A DNA stretch of 64,000 bases, taken from contig NC_135555.1 of the NCBI RefSeq assembly GCF_964340395.1, forward strand, positions 5,534,501-5,598,500, given 5' to 3'. The notes beneath the pieces are model-generated. The model did not search any database. It saw only the letters and a program-made list of their open reading frames with translations, and had not been told where the DNA came from. The translations under genes and the position numbers were made by a program. The DNA is from Glandiceps talaboti. Taxonomy: Eukaryota > Hemichordata > Enteropneusta > Spengelidae. Positions 39,001 through 51,042 of this stretch are shown piece after piece. Within the stretch, counting starts at the first letter, position 1. The number at the start of each line of letters is the position of its first letter.

Positions 39001-39501
39001 CTTTTGTCACCAGTTTGGCAATCATATCAGACTGGAAGAAGACATAGTGTTTTTGTTATCTCAGGGTGGTACATGTAAGTACTGTATGCCAAATCTATCT
39101 GAGCTCCCAGATTACTTTAACAGTTTTTACTTCAACAAACTCATAGTATAAGGTATGTAAATCAATGCAATTTTTTTATGAGATTTTCTCCTCTAACCAA
39201 GGTTTCCCAGCCCAACAGGCAATAGCAATGTGACCTGTTATAATTCTGTTTTATTTAAAACATGTGGTATTACCAAAGAATCAACCTACATTATATTACA
39301 TGTATATGGCCATACATATCATTTTGTAAAATAGTTTCATACGTGTACCAAAAGTCAAACATGAGTTGAATAGGAAATGGACATTGTGTGGTAGCATTAT
39401 ATTTAAATTTCACATATGGTGACATATCTAAAGTAAAACAGTATTTTATAGCAGTTTTATTTCCTGTCAGTGAAGTCTTGGTTTTATTTCCACTAGGAAG
39501 T

Positions 39502-39815
39502 ACATGTACACGTGCAACCCCAGTGTAACTGAAGCTACTGAGTTTCTGACTAGTAGACATTGCAGCATACTACACTAACACTACTTTTGGTATGCACCGC
39601 CACAGTAATTATGATAGCTTAGGATGGGTCCAAGATTCCACTCCCATTTAATTTAGTGCATTTAACTTGACACTTTTGACATAACATTTGTTACTATTTT
39701 GTCAGAGGTGAAGCCAAGTTACAGTGTAATTGCAGCTACTGAATGTCTGACTAAAGTAGACACTGCACTGCAGCACTACAAACCTCACAGTAGTGATCAT
39801 GATATTTGTTAATAC
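39502..39815. repeat. Diverged direct repeat pair (about 90 bp units, 205 bp apart)
   Basis: Both units contain CAGTGTAA(C/T)TG.AGCTACTGA, then TCTGACTA..GTAGACA and TGCAGCA(T/C)ACTAC. Non-coding. Confidence 0.55.
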
Positions 39816-40823
39816 CAGTAGTATAGACAGAGTCAGTAGTGTGTCATTACTGAAGTGCCTGTGGCTACTCTAAGCTTTCACACTTAATATTTAACATACA
39901 AATGATAATCTGTTTGAATTCAACCAATCTCAAATAAAAGAGAGGGTAATAAACTGACAAGCTGATACAGTCTTTTGGTTTTTGTAAGCAAATCCCAGGA
40001 ACAGAGAGGCAGAAATCTTATAAAACATATTTCATTATAGACTATAATTTTGTTGTAGACATCTGTGCTGGGATTACCAGGAAATTCAGACAGATTTTAC
40101 ATCCTTAACAAAAATACTTTGGTTGTCATATGTACCATGATGGGGGCATGACATTTCAGTAGTCATCACAAGTTTCAAATCACGCCTCATGGTACCACAG
40201 ACACTGCAGCAATGGAAGTAATTCAGAGTATCAAGTTTGATGCTACCATGGCAATGGAAATAATTCAAAGAATACACTAAAATATATTTGGCATCAAGCA
40301 AAGCAAATGATTAAGATGTAAAATGTCAGACCCCTACCTGCAAATGAGAATGAAATTTGAATAAATCTGACATATGAAATGGTAAGTCAATTATCTATTA
40401 CATGTACCTATAATTCATATTATAGAGTGACATAGCGATGATATATAATACCAATATGGTGATAGGTCATGTTACTTGTACTATTTGAAATTTCCAAGTT
40501 TAACATCTAAATGATTTAATGCAGAATTTAGATTATTATGATAGCATAATATTTGAAAAATCTAATCACAAAATCATATTTTACCTAATATTAGTGATAA
40601 TCATCCAATTTTGATCTATGCAAGGTTGCTGACATGACAAAATAGTTTTGAGGCATTAACAACAGATGTGAAGACTGTCTATTTCCATGGCTAAATTTAG
40701 ATACATGGTTAACATTCAAAAGATGATGAGAGTTATAGTGTTAAATTCAATACCAAACCATATTTATTTCATATCAAAAATATTTGAAATCTTAACATTG
40801 TCCTACTTGTGATATACAGACTA

Positions 40824-41127
40824 CAGGGTTCGAAATACTGGTGGTTTTGCATCCAAAGACCACCACTTTTTCAGTTTGGACCACCAGACTTAATTTTTGG
40901 TGGTCCACATGAACCACCACTTTATTCTGATTGTCATTGTATCGTTGTCGCAAAGTACTTTTGAGACAATGATCATTTATGCGTTCTTTTTGTGTGCACC
41001 GATCATAGCACATGCACAGGAAACAGTGACTAAACTGTGGACAACTAATTTGTTGCTGTGGACCACCAGAATCAAAACTATGTGGTCCAAGTAGACCACT
41101 AAAGAAAAAATTGAATTTCGAACCCTG
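40824..41127. mobile_element. MITE-like element with 13-bp perfect terminal inverted repeats
   Basis: CAGGGTTCGAAAT at 40824-40836 is exactly mirrored by ATTTCGAACCCTG at 41115-41127. The inside carries many copies of GACCACCA/TGGTGGTC on both strands. The 304-bp element has no transposase. CAGGG ends are common in hAT-type elements, but the flanking 8-mers do not match, so the superfamily is open. Confidence 0.6.
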
Positions 41128-42658
41128 GACTCACTATACAGAGTACATACAAGAACTGGCACCTTTACATATGCAAATTGATTATGTGGTCAACATTTAT
41201 TTGTACAAAATGAAGTAGATGACAGGATGCCACATGGTTTCTAGTATTAAAATCAGGTCATGAACTCTGTCATGTGAAAATTAACTCATTGCAGCCATAG
41301 TGTTAAAAGTTACAGATTTACATTATAGTCTAACCCAAATTATGATATTTTATATTTTGAAGGTCAGAATGGTCTCAAATTTATGATTTCAACGCTGTTA
41401 TCACAATACATTTATCAAACTACACATTGGTAAATAAGTTTAGGGTCACCAGGAAAAAAAAACTACACAGGTATGGTTGAGTAATCAAAACAACAACATT
41501 TGTTTGTTTGGCCTAAATTAGAATCCATGTTAGTCACATGTGACATATTTTTAACCTGAGATAAAAGGCTGCAACAAACAGTCATTTGAAAACATTCATC
41601 CAGCCAATCAAAGTTAAAAGAACTGTAAAAAACATGATGTCATTGATTTTATGTAGATGACAAATATGATATATTGCAAATATTACAAAAGTTTTCGGTT
41701 TCTGTCAACCTCCAAATATCCATTTCATAATTAATATCTGATATCTGGTATAATTCTAGATTATGCATATATTTTACAATACATTACATTTGATGTATTC
41801 AATATTACATGCCTCGCTAGAGGCTTTTTTATCTACTGAATTGGTTACTACCAGTAGAATTTGATTTCTAGATACAAAAGTGGTACAAATATAATTCATA
41901 AACCTCCACTGAATTTCAATCAATTTTTTTTTAGTCAGAGAAAAGAAAGACTTCCAAAGGAAACATGTACATACATGTACATCATGCAATACACCCATGT
42001 ATAGATCTATAGTATGAACATGATATTAAAATCTCTAGTGGTAGATGTATGTGTTGGTCTTAAAAATTAGGTTCACAGTTAGTATTTATCTATCATTTAG
42101 ATATCAAAAGCATTTCATTTGTTAGATTATGATAGTGGAATACTTTCATGTTTCATGATCACATAAATACAAATCCTGTTTCAATCTGTTGGTTCTGCCT
42201 TTAGCAATGTGTTTGAATGTTAATCCATATGCACATCTCTCACATAGTTTCACTGAAAGGTCATAGAGTTTAATTATTTTTGGAACATGTCTAGATATCT
42301 CTATCAAGAGCCAAGTAAATCACAGGACATAAATGTACTTTTTTCCTCTATACTTCTACTTGTTTAATTTTATAGCTAAGGAGCATGGGATGGGAAAACA
42401 ATCATGTATGATGTAACAGTAAACATTCCTAAAAATACACAGCCTTACTACATGTATAAAAATAGAATTTGATTTTACTAAAATATTTATTGTTTCATGT
42501 TTATTGGACATGTGCAATGTGTGCAGAATTCAATCCACCGATACATTGGACCATTTCAAATTTTACACATGATGATGTCACTTCTGCACTCTGATACATG
42601 TACAAAACAAAAGTTTTGGTCTGAAAACCATTTCAAAAGTGTCTATGAACGAGCTTTC

Positions 42659-42660
<2 letters not shown>

Positions 42661-42718
<58 letters not shown>

Positions 42719-42878
42719 TATTGTCTGCTGTGCTGTGCTGTATTTCATTGCATTGCATTGCATTGCATTGTGTTGTGTTGTGTTGTAGTGTATTGCATTG
42801 CATTGCATTGTATTGTTACATTGTATTGCATTGTATTGCATTGCACTGCGTATTGTATTGCATTGTATTGCATTGAGA
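42661..42878. repeat. (GT)n followed by (CATTG)n array
   Basis: A GT run lies at 42661-42716. Imperfect pentamers CATTG/TATTG/TGTTG continue to about 42878. The ORFs on both strands are translated repeat. Confidence 0.95.
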
Positions 42879-43066
42879 AGCTACAGTAGAATTGTATCAA
42901 GGGTCTGTTTATTTCTATTATCCTATCCTATCAATGTTTGCAGTCAACCATGTAAAGTTATGAATTATTCATCACAAAACACTTATTTTATATTATCCTG
43001 CACTGGTCTTCAACTATGAGGGTCAGTGCAATACATGGTGGTTATTTGTCACTGGGGTACAAGATC

Positions 43067-43127
43067 TCACAATTTCTTTAAATCATTAAATGTAATCCAC
43101 AATTTCTTTAGATCATTAAATGTAATG
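43067..43127. repeat. Tandem duplication of about 31 bp
   Basis: CACAATTTCTTTAAATCATT, then AAATGTAATC, is repeated once with a single base change. Confidence 0.85.
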
Positions 43128-43249
43128 CTGTTTCATCCATACTTCCAATACCGTCGCACAGGAAAATATGCACTGGACTGATTTCACTCTGTAACATTCT
43201 ATGGAACTATGAACAGGTCATTGACCTACAACATATGTATAACTATAAT

Positions 43250-43293
<44 letters not shown>
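43250..43293. repeat. (GAT)n microsatellite
   Basis: About fourteen perfect GAT units. Confidence 0.95.
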
Positions 43294-43294
<1 letters not shown>

Positions 43295-43474
43295 AGATCT
43301 AGAACACAATCTATCTAAAGATAGAAGTATAGATACATACAAGCACTCTAAATTCTAATTTATAGTACCGACACCGTGTATATTGTATACAACTGTAACA
43401 AAAATGTTTTTTGTAAAATGACACAAGTGCATGCTAAAAAGCTGGCAATTTATTCAAACTGGGTGTGGAAGGTG

Positions 43475-43504
43475 TGTCTGTCTGTCTGTCTGTCTGTCTG
43501 TCTT
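43475..43504. repeat. (TGTC)n microsatellite
   Basis: Short tetramer run followed by imperfect GT sequence. Confidence 0.9.
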
Positions 43505-45414
43505 TGTGTATGTGTATGTCTGTGTGTTGTATTGTGTTATTGTGTTGTGTTGTATGCAACTATTTTAATCTATATACAAATTTCATGGAATTAAGGGTCT
43601 TATTATGTAACATGAATAATGAATTTTATGGAAGCAGACACAATAAGACTAAGAGACAGCCCGGTGTTAAAATTCTAAAGACATCACCATTACCATATTC
43701 AATTGACCTGATACAATGGCTTCATACCAAGTATTACATTTCAAAATGGTGATAATAGCAGCACATATTTCATGGAATGATAACATGGCGTGTGCCACAC
43801 ACAAGTCATTCATTAGCAACGCTATTTTGAAAGCAAAATCATCAGCAATGGGATTTACATCCTGTTTTCTCTGACTATATGTCAGAAATACTTGAAATTA
43901 CCCTTACTCTGTTAAAAATGATGTACACATGATTTAAAGGATTTGCTACCCTGTGGTAGACATATATCTACATTCTCTACAAATACAAAATATCATATTT
44001 ATCATCATGCATCACTTTAGAGCTAGATTTTTCTTTCGGAGCTACAACAATTCCTAAATGAGGTTACGAGCATCTAAACTACTTTGTTTCTCTTCCTTCC
44101 TCGCAAAGCAAGTCATAAAACCAAACACTTGGAGGAAGGTTTACAGCAAAACCACAGGAACAAAACAGACACATTTTACTCTGAACTTTTAGTTCAAATG
44201 TAAATTACTCTGTAAATATGCAAGTCATGTACATTTTGCTCATTCTAGAATTCCATAATAATGAAGTTATCATCAATATTGAACAACAATATTTGTTACA
44301 TGTATACAAGCACTAAACAAGTATTATTATTCTATCTCCAACAGCTGTAATATATTTCTTTTTACAAAAAAATTCACTGGCACGATTACAATGGTGATGA
44401 CATGTCAAAACCTATTAGTATTTCATATGGACTTATCTGAATAGTCACCACATCCTGTACTCTATTATACTGTTTGTACAAAATCTTTCACTTATCTTTT
44501 CATTACAACAAAAATCAACAACACCTGTGTTACCACATTGTGTGGTATTTCACCTGCATAATTGACTGTATAGACTAATAGAATGAAATGAATAAAAGTG
44601 ATCATTATGATTTACAGTGTGTGTTTGTCTTTCTTTCATTCTTTCTGAATGGATATCACCTTCAATACTAACTTCAAAATATTAAACCATAGGTAACAAG
44701 TTAGGTTAGACTATTGCTACCAAATTTTTGAAAGTCATGGTAACTTTGACTTAACTTGTTGGTAAATGAAATGTGTTATAACCAAGCTTGTTGGTGTAAA
44801 GAGCTCTGTAAAAAGTTGTTGCTTTCCCCTCACAAACCGATATTGGTTTGAACTCTTCATTTCAAATTGATTTCCCTTGCAACTAAACCAGTCATTTACA
44901 TTCCCATTTCTTCTTTTTCTGATAACTTTCATTATTTTGTACTCCAATTCAATTCATATCGTGAGACTGGTTAATATTATTATTAAGCACTTTCTGACTA
45001 TCTTATATAATAATGTTCACACACACGTGCACTGCTAAATCATCTACTTCTTTATGGCAAAAGATCTTTAACCAGTTCAACGGTGATGTTAGATTGAAAA
45101 TGGCTCTATTCAACCACAGACATTGGAGAAAAATACTCTTCAATATCTATGATTCAATCTGCCACTCATTTTATATCACCTCATGATTTACCTCACCGAC
45201 GCGATGTCTACCTTCACCTGTAAACAACACTATCATACGTGTTTCTCATTGAAAATCACTGTGCGTCATTTCTCATCAGTGGCGTCTAAATTCAGAAAAT
45301 TAGCAAACGTCTGAGAAAATTTTTCCACTAAATTTTAAATCCCTTCATATAAGTTATTGGTTAAATATAAATACCATACCACACAATATTGTTTAAATAA
45401 ATATTCAAAATTAC

Positions 45415-45478
45415 CTGCTAGCAGGGATAGAGGAAGTAGTGCATTGAATAACAACTTGCAGGTGATGGATGATGCCAT
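45415..45478 (-). CDS. PIEZO: PIEZO coding exon 1 (residues 1-21)
   Basis: The exon encodes the initiator Met and MASSITCKLLFNALLPLSLLA, the start of the first blade helix. Its end (NALLPLSLLA, then A-C across the splice) copies the family pattern of LLP..LLAAC. The ATG context GAAAATGG has A at -3 and G at +4. The donor reads GCAG/GTAATT, phase 1. An acceptor-like tract, TTTTCACAG, ends at 45506. The exon may therefore extend to 45505 and be spliced to something upstream; the 27 added bases are open in frame (VLQSPRTKK). Confidence 0.85.
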
Positions 45479-45505
45479 TTTCTTCGTTCGGGGACTTTGC
45501 AATAC

Positions 45506-46150
45506 CTGTGAAAATGTGAAAATTTGCTGGTTGAGAGTTCAGGGTTTACGCTATGTTACAAGTGCGCTTCAAATACCGTCAGCTTCGGGGAGCGACATTC
45601 ACTGTCGTCTACCGTGTGACCAAAATTCAGCAGCATACGATATTTGTCAACATTAAGGCTTATTTTCTTGATTGTGTCTTTTTAAAATCTTTGGCGTGAG
45701 TTACAACTTGATTGAAGAAGTTTACAAACAATTCTGAAATCGGTTTTGCCGCACGTAATTCGCGTACAGTAAAATTGTGGACGCCTCCATACTCCATATC
45801 GCCATTTTTGAAAACATGAATATCGGGTCATAGTTCAAGAACTCCCCAAGATACTTTAAAAAATCAAAAGCCTGGCATTGGGCTTTCTCAGTCGAGCGCT
45901 CGTATGTAATATACATGAAGTATATATGTCTAATCAGCATCTGAAGTTGATAAATTTTCTCCATCGTTTGCTTTGTTTCTTGTGATTCCAGTCATTTAAT
46001 AGCGGTACAGATGAGCTGCACCCCCGGGACCGCACCTGTACTACAGGTACCCATGCTCTATCTGTTATCACCCTGCTCTATCAGTACAAGTCACGAAACG
46101 GCAAGAACCAATAACCGTTATAAACCCCGTGCTTGGGACCACGGCCCGGA
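45506..46150 (-). promoter_or_regulatory. Probable PIEZO 5' flank/promoter region
   Basis: The sequence immediately upstream of the PIEZO ATG changes from CpG-poor to CpG-containing DNA. It includes a GC-rich patch near 46015-46060 with the palindrome ACCTGTA.TACAGGT. No TATA box was identified with confidence. If the 51.6-kb exon is used instead, this is the 3' end of that intron. Confidence 0.4.
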
Positions 46151-47764
46151 CAGTCAACCTCAATCTCCATGTCTCTTTATATGATTTTGTTTTTTAAACA
46201 ATTTCTCTTTCACGGAATGCATTTTTTCGTAATTTTCTCTGGACACCTTGTTCCTCGGTCTTTATCGTAGAAATGACCACCTGTTCACGGTTGACCGGAA
46301 TCTCGCTACACACAAGTAAAACCGGTAGACAGAATATGGTGAGTCAGAGCCGGGGTGCGACGCCTCTCTCGTCACAGGTTGACATTTAATCGATGTTTTG
46401 TCACACTACGATTTGGTACATACAGTATTCACATTGAGAAGGGGAAGGGGGCTTTCCACTCACGTTTCTTTAAAATATCACATTATAAAATAATAATACA
46501 CTTGATCGTGGGTAGTAGATGGATAGGGCGGGCCTAGACCTACATTTGAATTGTCTGTTTTGTAGATGGTTAATAAAAAATATTGTTTTTACCAAATAAA
46601 TGTCAGTACAACGTTTTGATGCTTAGAAATTAAAATCGTCATCTCTACACATAACTACCTGCTTCATTTTACCATTTTTACCTTAATTCGGGTTATATTC
46701 CATCAAAGTGTTGTCAGACGTTTCTTAATTCTATTTCTATACTCTGCACGTATGTCTATGTATTTACTCTCCGTACACACCTCAAAGTGTCTGCAGAGAG
46801 TAATAAACTATTTAACAGAACTTGAATTACTGATATCGCAAGGATCTCTTCTTGCAGTTTAAAAGTCGAGAAAGGTCTATATATAGTATTGTGTTTGTCT
46901 GAAAATCTACTGATAGATATTTCTTCGGGGGGAAATTAAGCTTACATTTTATAATAGCCTTTTGAGTTGAACGATAAACACAATCAACGAATGACTTAAA
47001 CTTTCAATTCCAATTAGCCTGGGTTACCGTGACCATAAGCCTTATAATTGAAACGAAGAAAACGCCTCTTGAGTAAATATGAACTTTCAGTCATGCCACG
47101 GTCTTTGTGGGGGGAAGTCAACGATCATCTATAAAAATAATATTGATGCATAAATTACCGTTCTTATCGTCTCCATGGATACTAACTTGTCTACCATCGT
47201 TACTTTTCAAGCTTTAAGTCTCCGAGCCCGTACCGTGACTACGCCATATTCCAAGGTATATTTGCGGCAACGGGCGTTACGTTACTCGGAATAGTCTTTC
47301 GTCCGTTTTTCACTTAAGGTGAATGTCAGCAAATCCTTCGTTTTCAAATGTTTTACAAGCAAGTTAATTCCATGGTCCATCGAACGGTTTCTATGGTCTG
47401 AGATTACATCTGTAGATGCTATCACAATGAATTGAATAGGTAAGTCGAAAATCGTGGCAAGCTCGACCTCGTCAAATATTTATTTTTATAGAGCAATATG
47501 GTATCAGTTGAAATAAGTTCTAAACCAATATAAAAGCCCATAAAGTATGCATATATCGCATTCATTCTATATAGCGCCTCCTAACAGACGGAGTTCTTTC
47601 GATCGCGATCCATTATGACACTACGATGGCGTATTTCAAATACACACAACATTTAAAACTGTGCAAACAATTTTTAAAAGTGTAATTTTCTCCGATTATA
47701 CTCTATCTAGAAGTAAATTCGTGGGTGTATAAATTGGCTCGATGCGTTGTTACTCTCACTGAGT
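46151..47764. other. CpG-rich spacer upstream of PIEZO
   Basis: No ORF of family character was seen. CpG is common (for example 47220-47310 and 47590-47640), as in unmethylated invertebrate intergenic DNA. Nothing else recognised. Confidence 0.5.
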
Positions 47765-47795
47765 ACTGACGGAATGAGCTGAGATAATTAAGTAT

Positions 47796-47901
<106 letters not shown>

Positions 47902-47999
47902 AAGTCAGTGGTAAGATTTGTCCGTAGTACAGTGCTCGATACGTCTGCACGCAGAGCGGAGTATATGTTGAGGGTAGAAGAAAATCAAGTCGGGTTTTT

Positions 48000-48044
48000 C
48001 GTCTCTACAAGCCTGTTTCGTGAGTAAATCACTCGTCAGGAGAT
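48000..48044 (-). ncRNA. Type-I hammerhead ribozyme, minus strand, copy 1
   Basis: Exact mirror of the plus-strand copy across the palindrome axis, with identical core, stems and loops. Predicted cleavage is between 48006 and 48005. On this strand it would be in sense with any PIEZO transcript starting at the 51.9-kb exon. Confidence 0.85.
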
Positions 48045-48060
48045 GTTGATGTACATCAAC

Positions 48061-48105
48061 ATCTCCTGACGAGTGATTTACTCACGAAACAGGCTTGTAG
48101 AGACG
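48061..48105 (+). ncRNA. Type-I hammerhead ribozyme, plus strand, copy 1
   Basis: The core reads CTGACGA (48066-48072), stem II GTGA/TCAC with loop TTTAC, and GAA (48086-48088). Stem III is ACA/TGT with loop GGCT (48089-48098), and the cleavage-site A is at 48099. Stem I pairs TCTC (48062-48065) with GAGA (48100-48103), then an A/C mismatch and C-G. All invariant residues of the hammerhead consensus (CUGANGA...GAA, H17) are present. Self-cleavage is predicted 3' of 48099. The very short stem III is typical of animal retroelement hammerheads, which may act better as dimers. Confidence 0.85.
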
Positions 48106-48134
48106 AAAAACCCGACTTGATTTTCTTCTACCCT

Positions 48135-48207
<73 letters not shown>

Positions 48208-48331
48208 GCAAAGTAGGTTGGTTGGAACTTGAGGTGCTTAGTTGTAATATTTCTAAGCACCTCAAGTTCTTAGTTGTAATATTTCTAAGCAGTTCAAGTT
48301 ACTGACGGAATGAGCTGAGATAATTAAGTAT

Positions 48332-48429
<98 letters not shown>

Positions 48430-48527
48430 AAGTCAGTGGTAAGATTTGTCCGTAGTACAGTGCTCGATACGTCTGCACGCAGAGCGGAGTATATGTTGAG
48501 GGTAGAAGAAAATCAAGTCGGGTTTTT

Positions 48528-48572
48528 CGTCTCTACAAGCCTGTTTCGTGAGTAAATCACTCGTCAGGAGAT
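48528..48572 (-). ncRNA. Type-I hammerhead ribozyme, minus strand, copy 2
   Basis: Mirror copy in palindrome 2; predicted cleavage between 48534 and 48533. Same core and stems as the other three. Confidence 0.85.
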
Positions 48573-48588
48573 GTTGATGTACATCAAC

Positions 48589-48633
48589 ATCTCCTGACGA
48601 GTGATTTACTCACGAAACAGGCTTGTAGAGACG
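48589..48633 (+). ncRNA. Type-I hammerhead ribozyme, plus strand, copy 2
   Basis: Same 45 bases as the 48061 copy. Predicted cleavage is 3' of 48627, exactly 528 nt after the first plus-strand site. Confidence 0.85.
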
Positions 48634-48662
48634 AAAAACCCGACTTGATTTTCTTCTACCCT

Positions 48663-48751
<89 letters not shown>

Positions 48752-48752
48752 G

Positions 48753-48829
48753 CAAAGTAGGTTGGTTGGAACTTGAGGTGCTTAGTTGTAATATTTCTAA
48801 GCACCTCAAGTTCCAACCAACCTACTTTG
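48753..48829. repeat. 33-bp arm hairpin at the end of element unit 2
   Basis: Arms CAAAGTAGGTTGGTTGGAAC... (48753-48785) and the exact complement (48797-48829) flank an 11-base loop. In unit 1 (48208-48300) the right arm breaks off after CACCTCAAGTT and a second copy of the loop region follows. Confidence 0.9.
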
Positions 48830-48889
48830 ATTATTCCCGCCCTGCTTACCCAAGCATCGAGCACTCTATTCTACGAGTTTGATACTATT

Positions 48890-48955
<66 letters not shown>

Positions 48956-48957
<2 letters not shown>

Positions 48958-51042
48958 TGTTCATGTTGGCATATTTGCACATTGAGTATACACGGGTAAT
49001 ACAAGCAAGGCTCTTAGCGCATTGAGTGGGTAACAGAGGGAGCCGAGCTAGCATAATGGACTGGAAAAAAGATATGTTACATTCATGATCATGAGAACAA
49101 CTCATCAATTTTATTTAAAAGATCACTTGATCCGTGATCAGAAAACAGAATTAGAATCGCATTTGGTGATAGTTTGTAATTTTTTATCGGAATATGGATC
49201 TTTAATCAAGAAAATATGAATAAATATGTACATGTATATTGGAAATATTAATACATGTGATCTATCAATGTAACAATGATGGGTGACACACCAAACTATG
49301 TCGAGTGAGAGAAGTGTAATATGAACAATACATGAAATGCATATATGGCTGTAGGGAATTACTGTATCGGAGGATAGACTGTCTTCAAGTTGCCTTTTAA
49401 ACTTGAAATGTATACTTGACTTGTTTTGTTCAAAAATTTATATTTCGGATGTCGCCCCTGTATTACTTTTTACATCTGAAGTACCAATTTCATCCTTAAA
49501 GCTCAATAAATGTACTTTGATATCAATTTGGATGATAAAAATGTCATTTATGAAAAGTGAAAGCACCCCAACCCCCCACCCCACCCCCACCCCCACCCCC
49601 CGCCCATGCATCGACTCAAGTGAGTTGTATAAAACATATGCTTATAGGGGGCACATGTTACATTTTAGAAACGACAAGTTCTGCTAGAGTCATGACAATA
49701 ATACAGTACAGCACGTACCACGTTGTATACCTAGTATTATGATATACTAATCAATGAGAAAAATAACTACGTGTGCTACTATATGGCAATTTGACAAGTG
49801 GCGTTGATATGAATTTCATATTACTAGAAATGAACGAAGTTAACCCCGAGCTATCAATCACACAGCATTTTTTCCACGTTATGTATTACATCTGAACAAA
49901 CTCTCTGAATCAGTCCATCCGAAGACAACGCCATTGAAATATGACCCAATTAATCTAATTTCAGCGGCTCTTCAAACACTTTCTAATATCATTTCATTAG
50001 TTATGGCTTCAAGTTACGACATAAATATCCAACGGAAGTTACGCAACTCAATGACAATCAATTAATTACTATGTGACAATAATATAATTGAATATGAATG
50101 TTTTAAATGTAAACAATTGATAATAAAAAAAATATGTTTAAGTAATGGTTGCGATGTCGACAGAAAATCATCAAGATTAAGTAATGTGCAATGCCTGGAT
50201 GACATGTCCCTTGAATGCATAGAATTATTTTCATAATTAATGTGACTCTTTTTGTCTTTTTTTTTCAATTATTCTCTAATCCAATGTATAATTTTCTAAT
50301 CCAATGTATAATATTTAATGAAGGGAAAGTTCGAGGTATGACAGGTCCTTCACATCATACTTGTCACTGAATCCTGGGAGTTAATACGTATAATTCGATA
50401 AAATTTAATGTTTAGAAAAAGGCAATATGTCACAGTTGTCATATATTCATTGATGTGACAGCACTATACAATAGTTAGCTAACATTCAGAGTTTAATTCA
50501 TTGCCGATTCTTAGCGGCTCCTCCATCTGTCTATCATTTACACAATAAACAAAACACGGACAGTTTGACAATGAATTATGTATTGCGCATGCTCATTTTG
50601 TTTTCGAAGTGAAGGCAAGATATATATACTAACTTGTTACTGTTTAATCCGTGATCTCAGTGAGATCACTGTATAAGCTGTAACATTAAAGAGTGAGTTA
50701 TTGCATTGACGTTAGAGTAGTTGATTTAATTACCATAAGAGAACGCATGAAGTGGTAGGGTCAATGGTGAAAGTGAAATTTAAAGGTCGAAACAAATCGG
50801 AAATGTAACTATTCCCCACCCAACTTCATCCTAAAAAACATCTATCGTTTTAGATTTTGAAACTACATAAGTTCAGAGGAAAGCACTTTACCAGACATTC
50901 TTTAGATCTTCCCACTGGGTTTATATTGCATATACGTATACATGTATGTAAGTTATACCCTGATCAGAGATGTCGTGTCTATGGTTGATACACGTACTAT
51001 CTTTCCATCCTTTCCATTTATGATCTAATCGGTCGATTGATT

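Larger units (their letters stand above)
21942..45414 (-). other. PIEZO intron 1 (about 23.5 kb)
   Basis: This is the large first intron between the initiator exon and exon 2. It holds (TG)n arrays, a minisatellite at 27.3 kb, a possible nested ORF at 30.2 kb and several inverted-repeat elements at 23.8, 34.8, 35.5, 36.0 and 40.8 kb. Stretches not listed separately (for example 22.0-23.8, 28.0-29.8, 36.4-40.8 and 43.7-45.4 kb) show nothing I can name. An alternative promoter within it cannot be excluded. Confidence 0.65.
427..45478 (-). other. PIEZO: PIEZO mechanosensitive channel gene, 5' part (13 coding exons; 3' end outside window)
   Basis: PIEZO proteins are very large trimeric plasma-membrane cation channels opened by membrane tension. 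Each subunit has a curved N-terminal blade of repeated four-helix units and a C-terminal pore. Thirteen minus-strand exons with GT-AG borders and matching phases join into about 765 residues without a stop. They follow the family order from the first residues onward. Landmarks are LLAAC near residue 20, GHTGR (54), LDIPVVDAIRAVAPD (109-123), LEWPVYVNP (277), WSITYHSWLTFVLLLW (422), KYWI (584), YTYQFENFPAYW (652) and LQLHY-like VQLHYYH (702). Vertebrate PIEZO1 has close matches at each. Only the distal blade is encoded here; the rest of the blade, beam, anchor and pore (about two thirds of a usual 2,100-2,800 residue protein) would lie left of base 1. Family assignment is near certain; the paralog is not determined. 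Exon numbering starts at the 45.4-kb exon. Confidence 0.95.
47962..48143. repeat. Perfect 182-bp palindrome, copy 1
   Basis: Two 91-bp arms with no spacer and no mismatch; the axis lies between 48052 and 48053, at GATGT/ACATC. Each arm carries one hammerhead motif. Confidence 0.97.
48490..48671. repeat. Perfect 182-bp palindrome, copy 2
   Basis: Base-for-base the same palindrome as copy 1, displaced by 528 bp, with the axis between 48580 and 48581. Confidence 0.97.
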
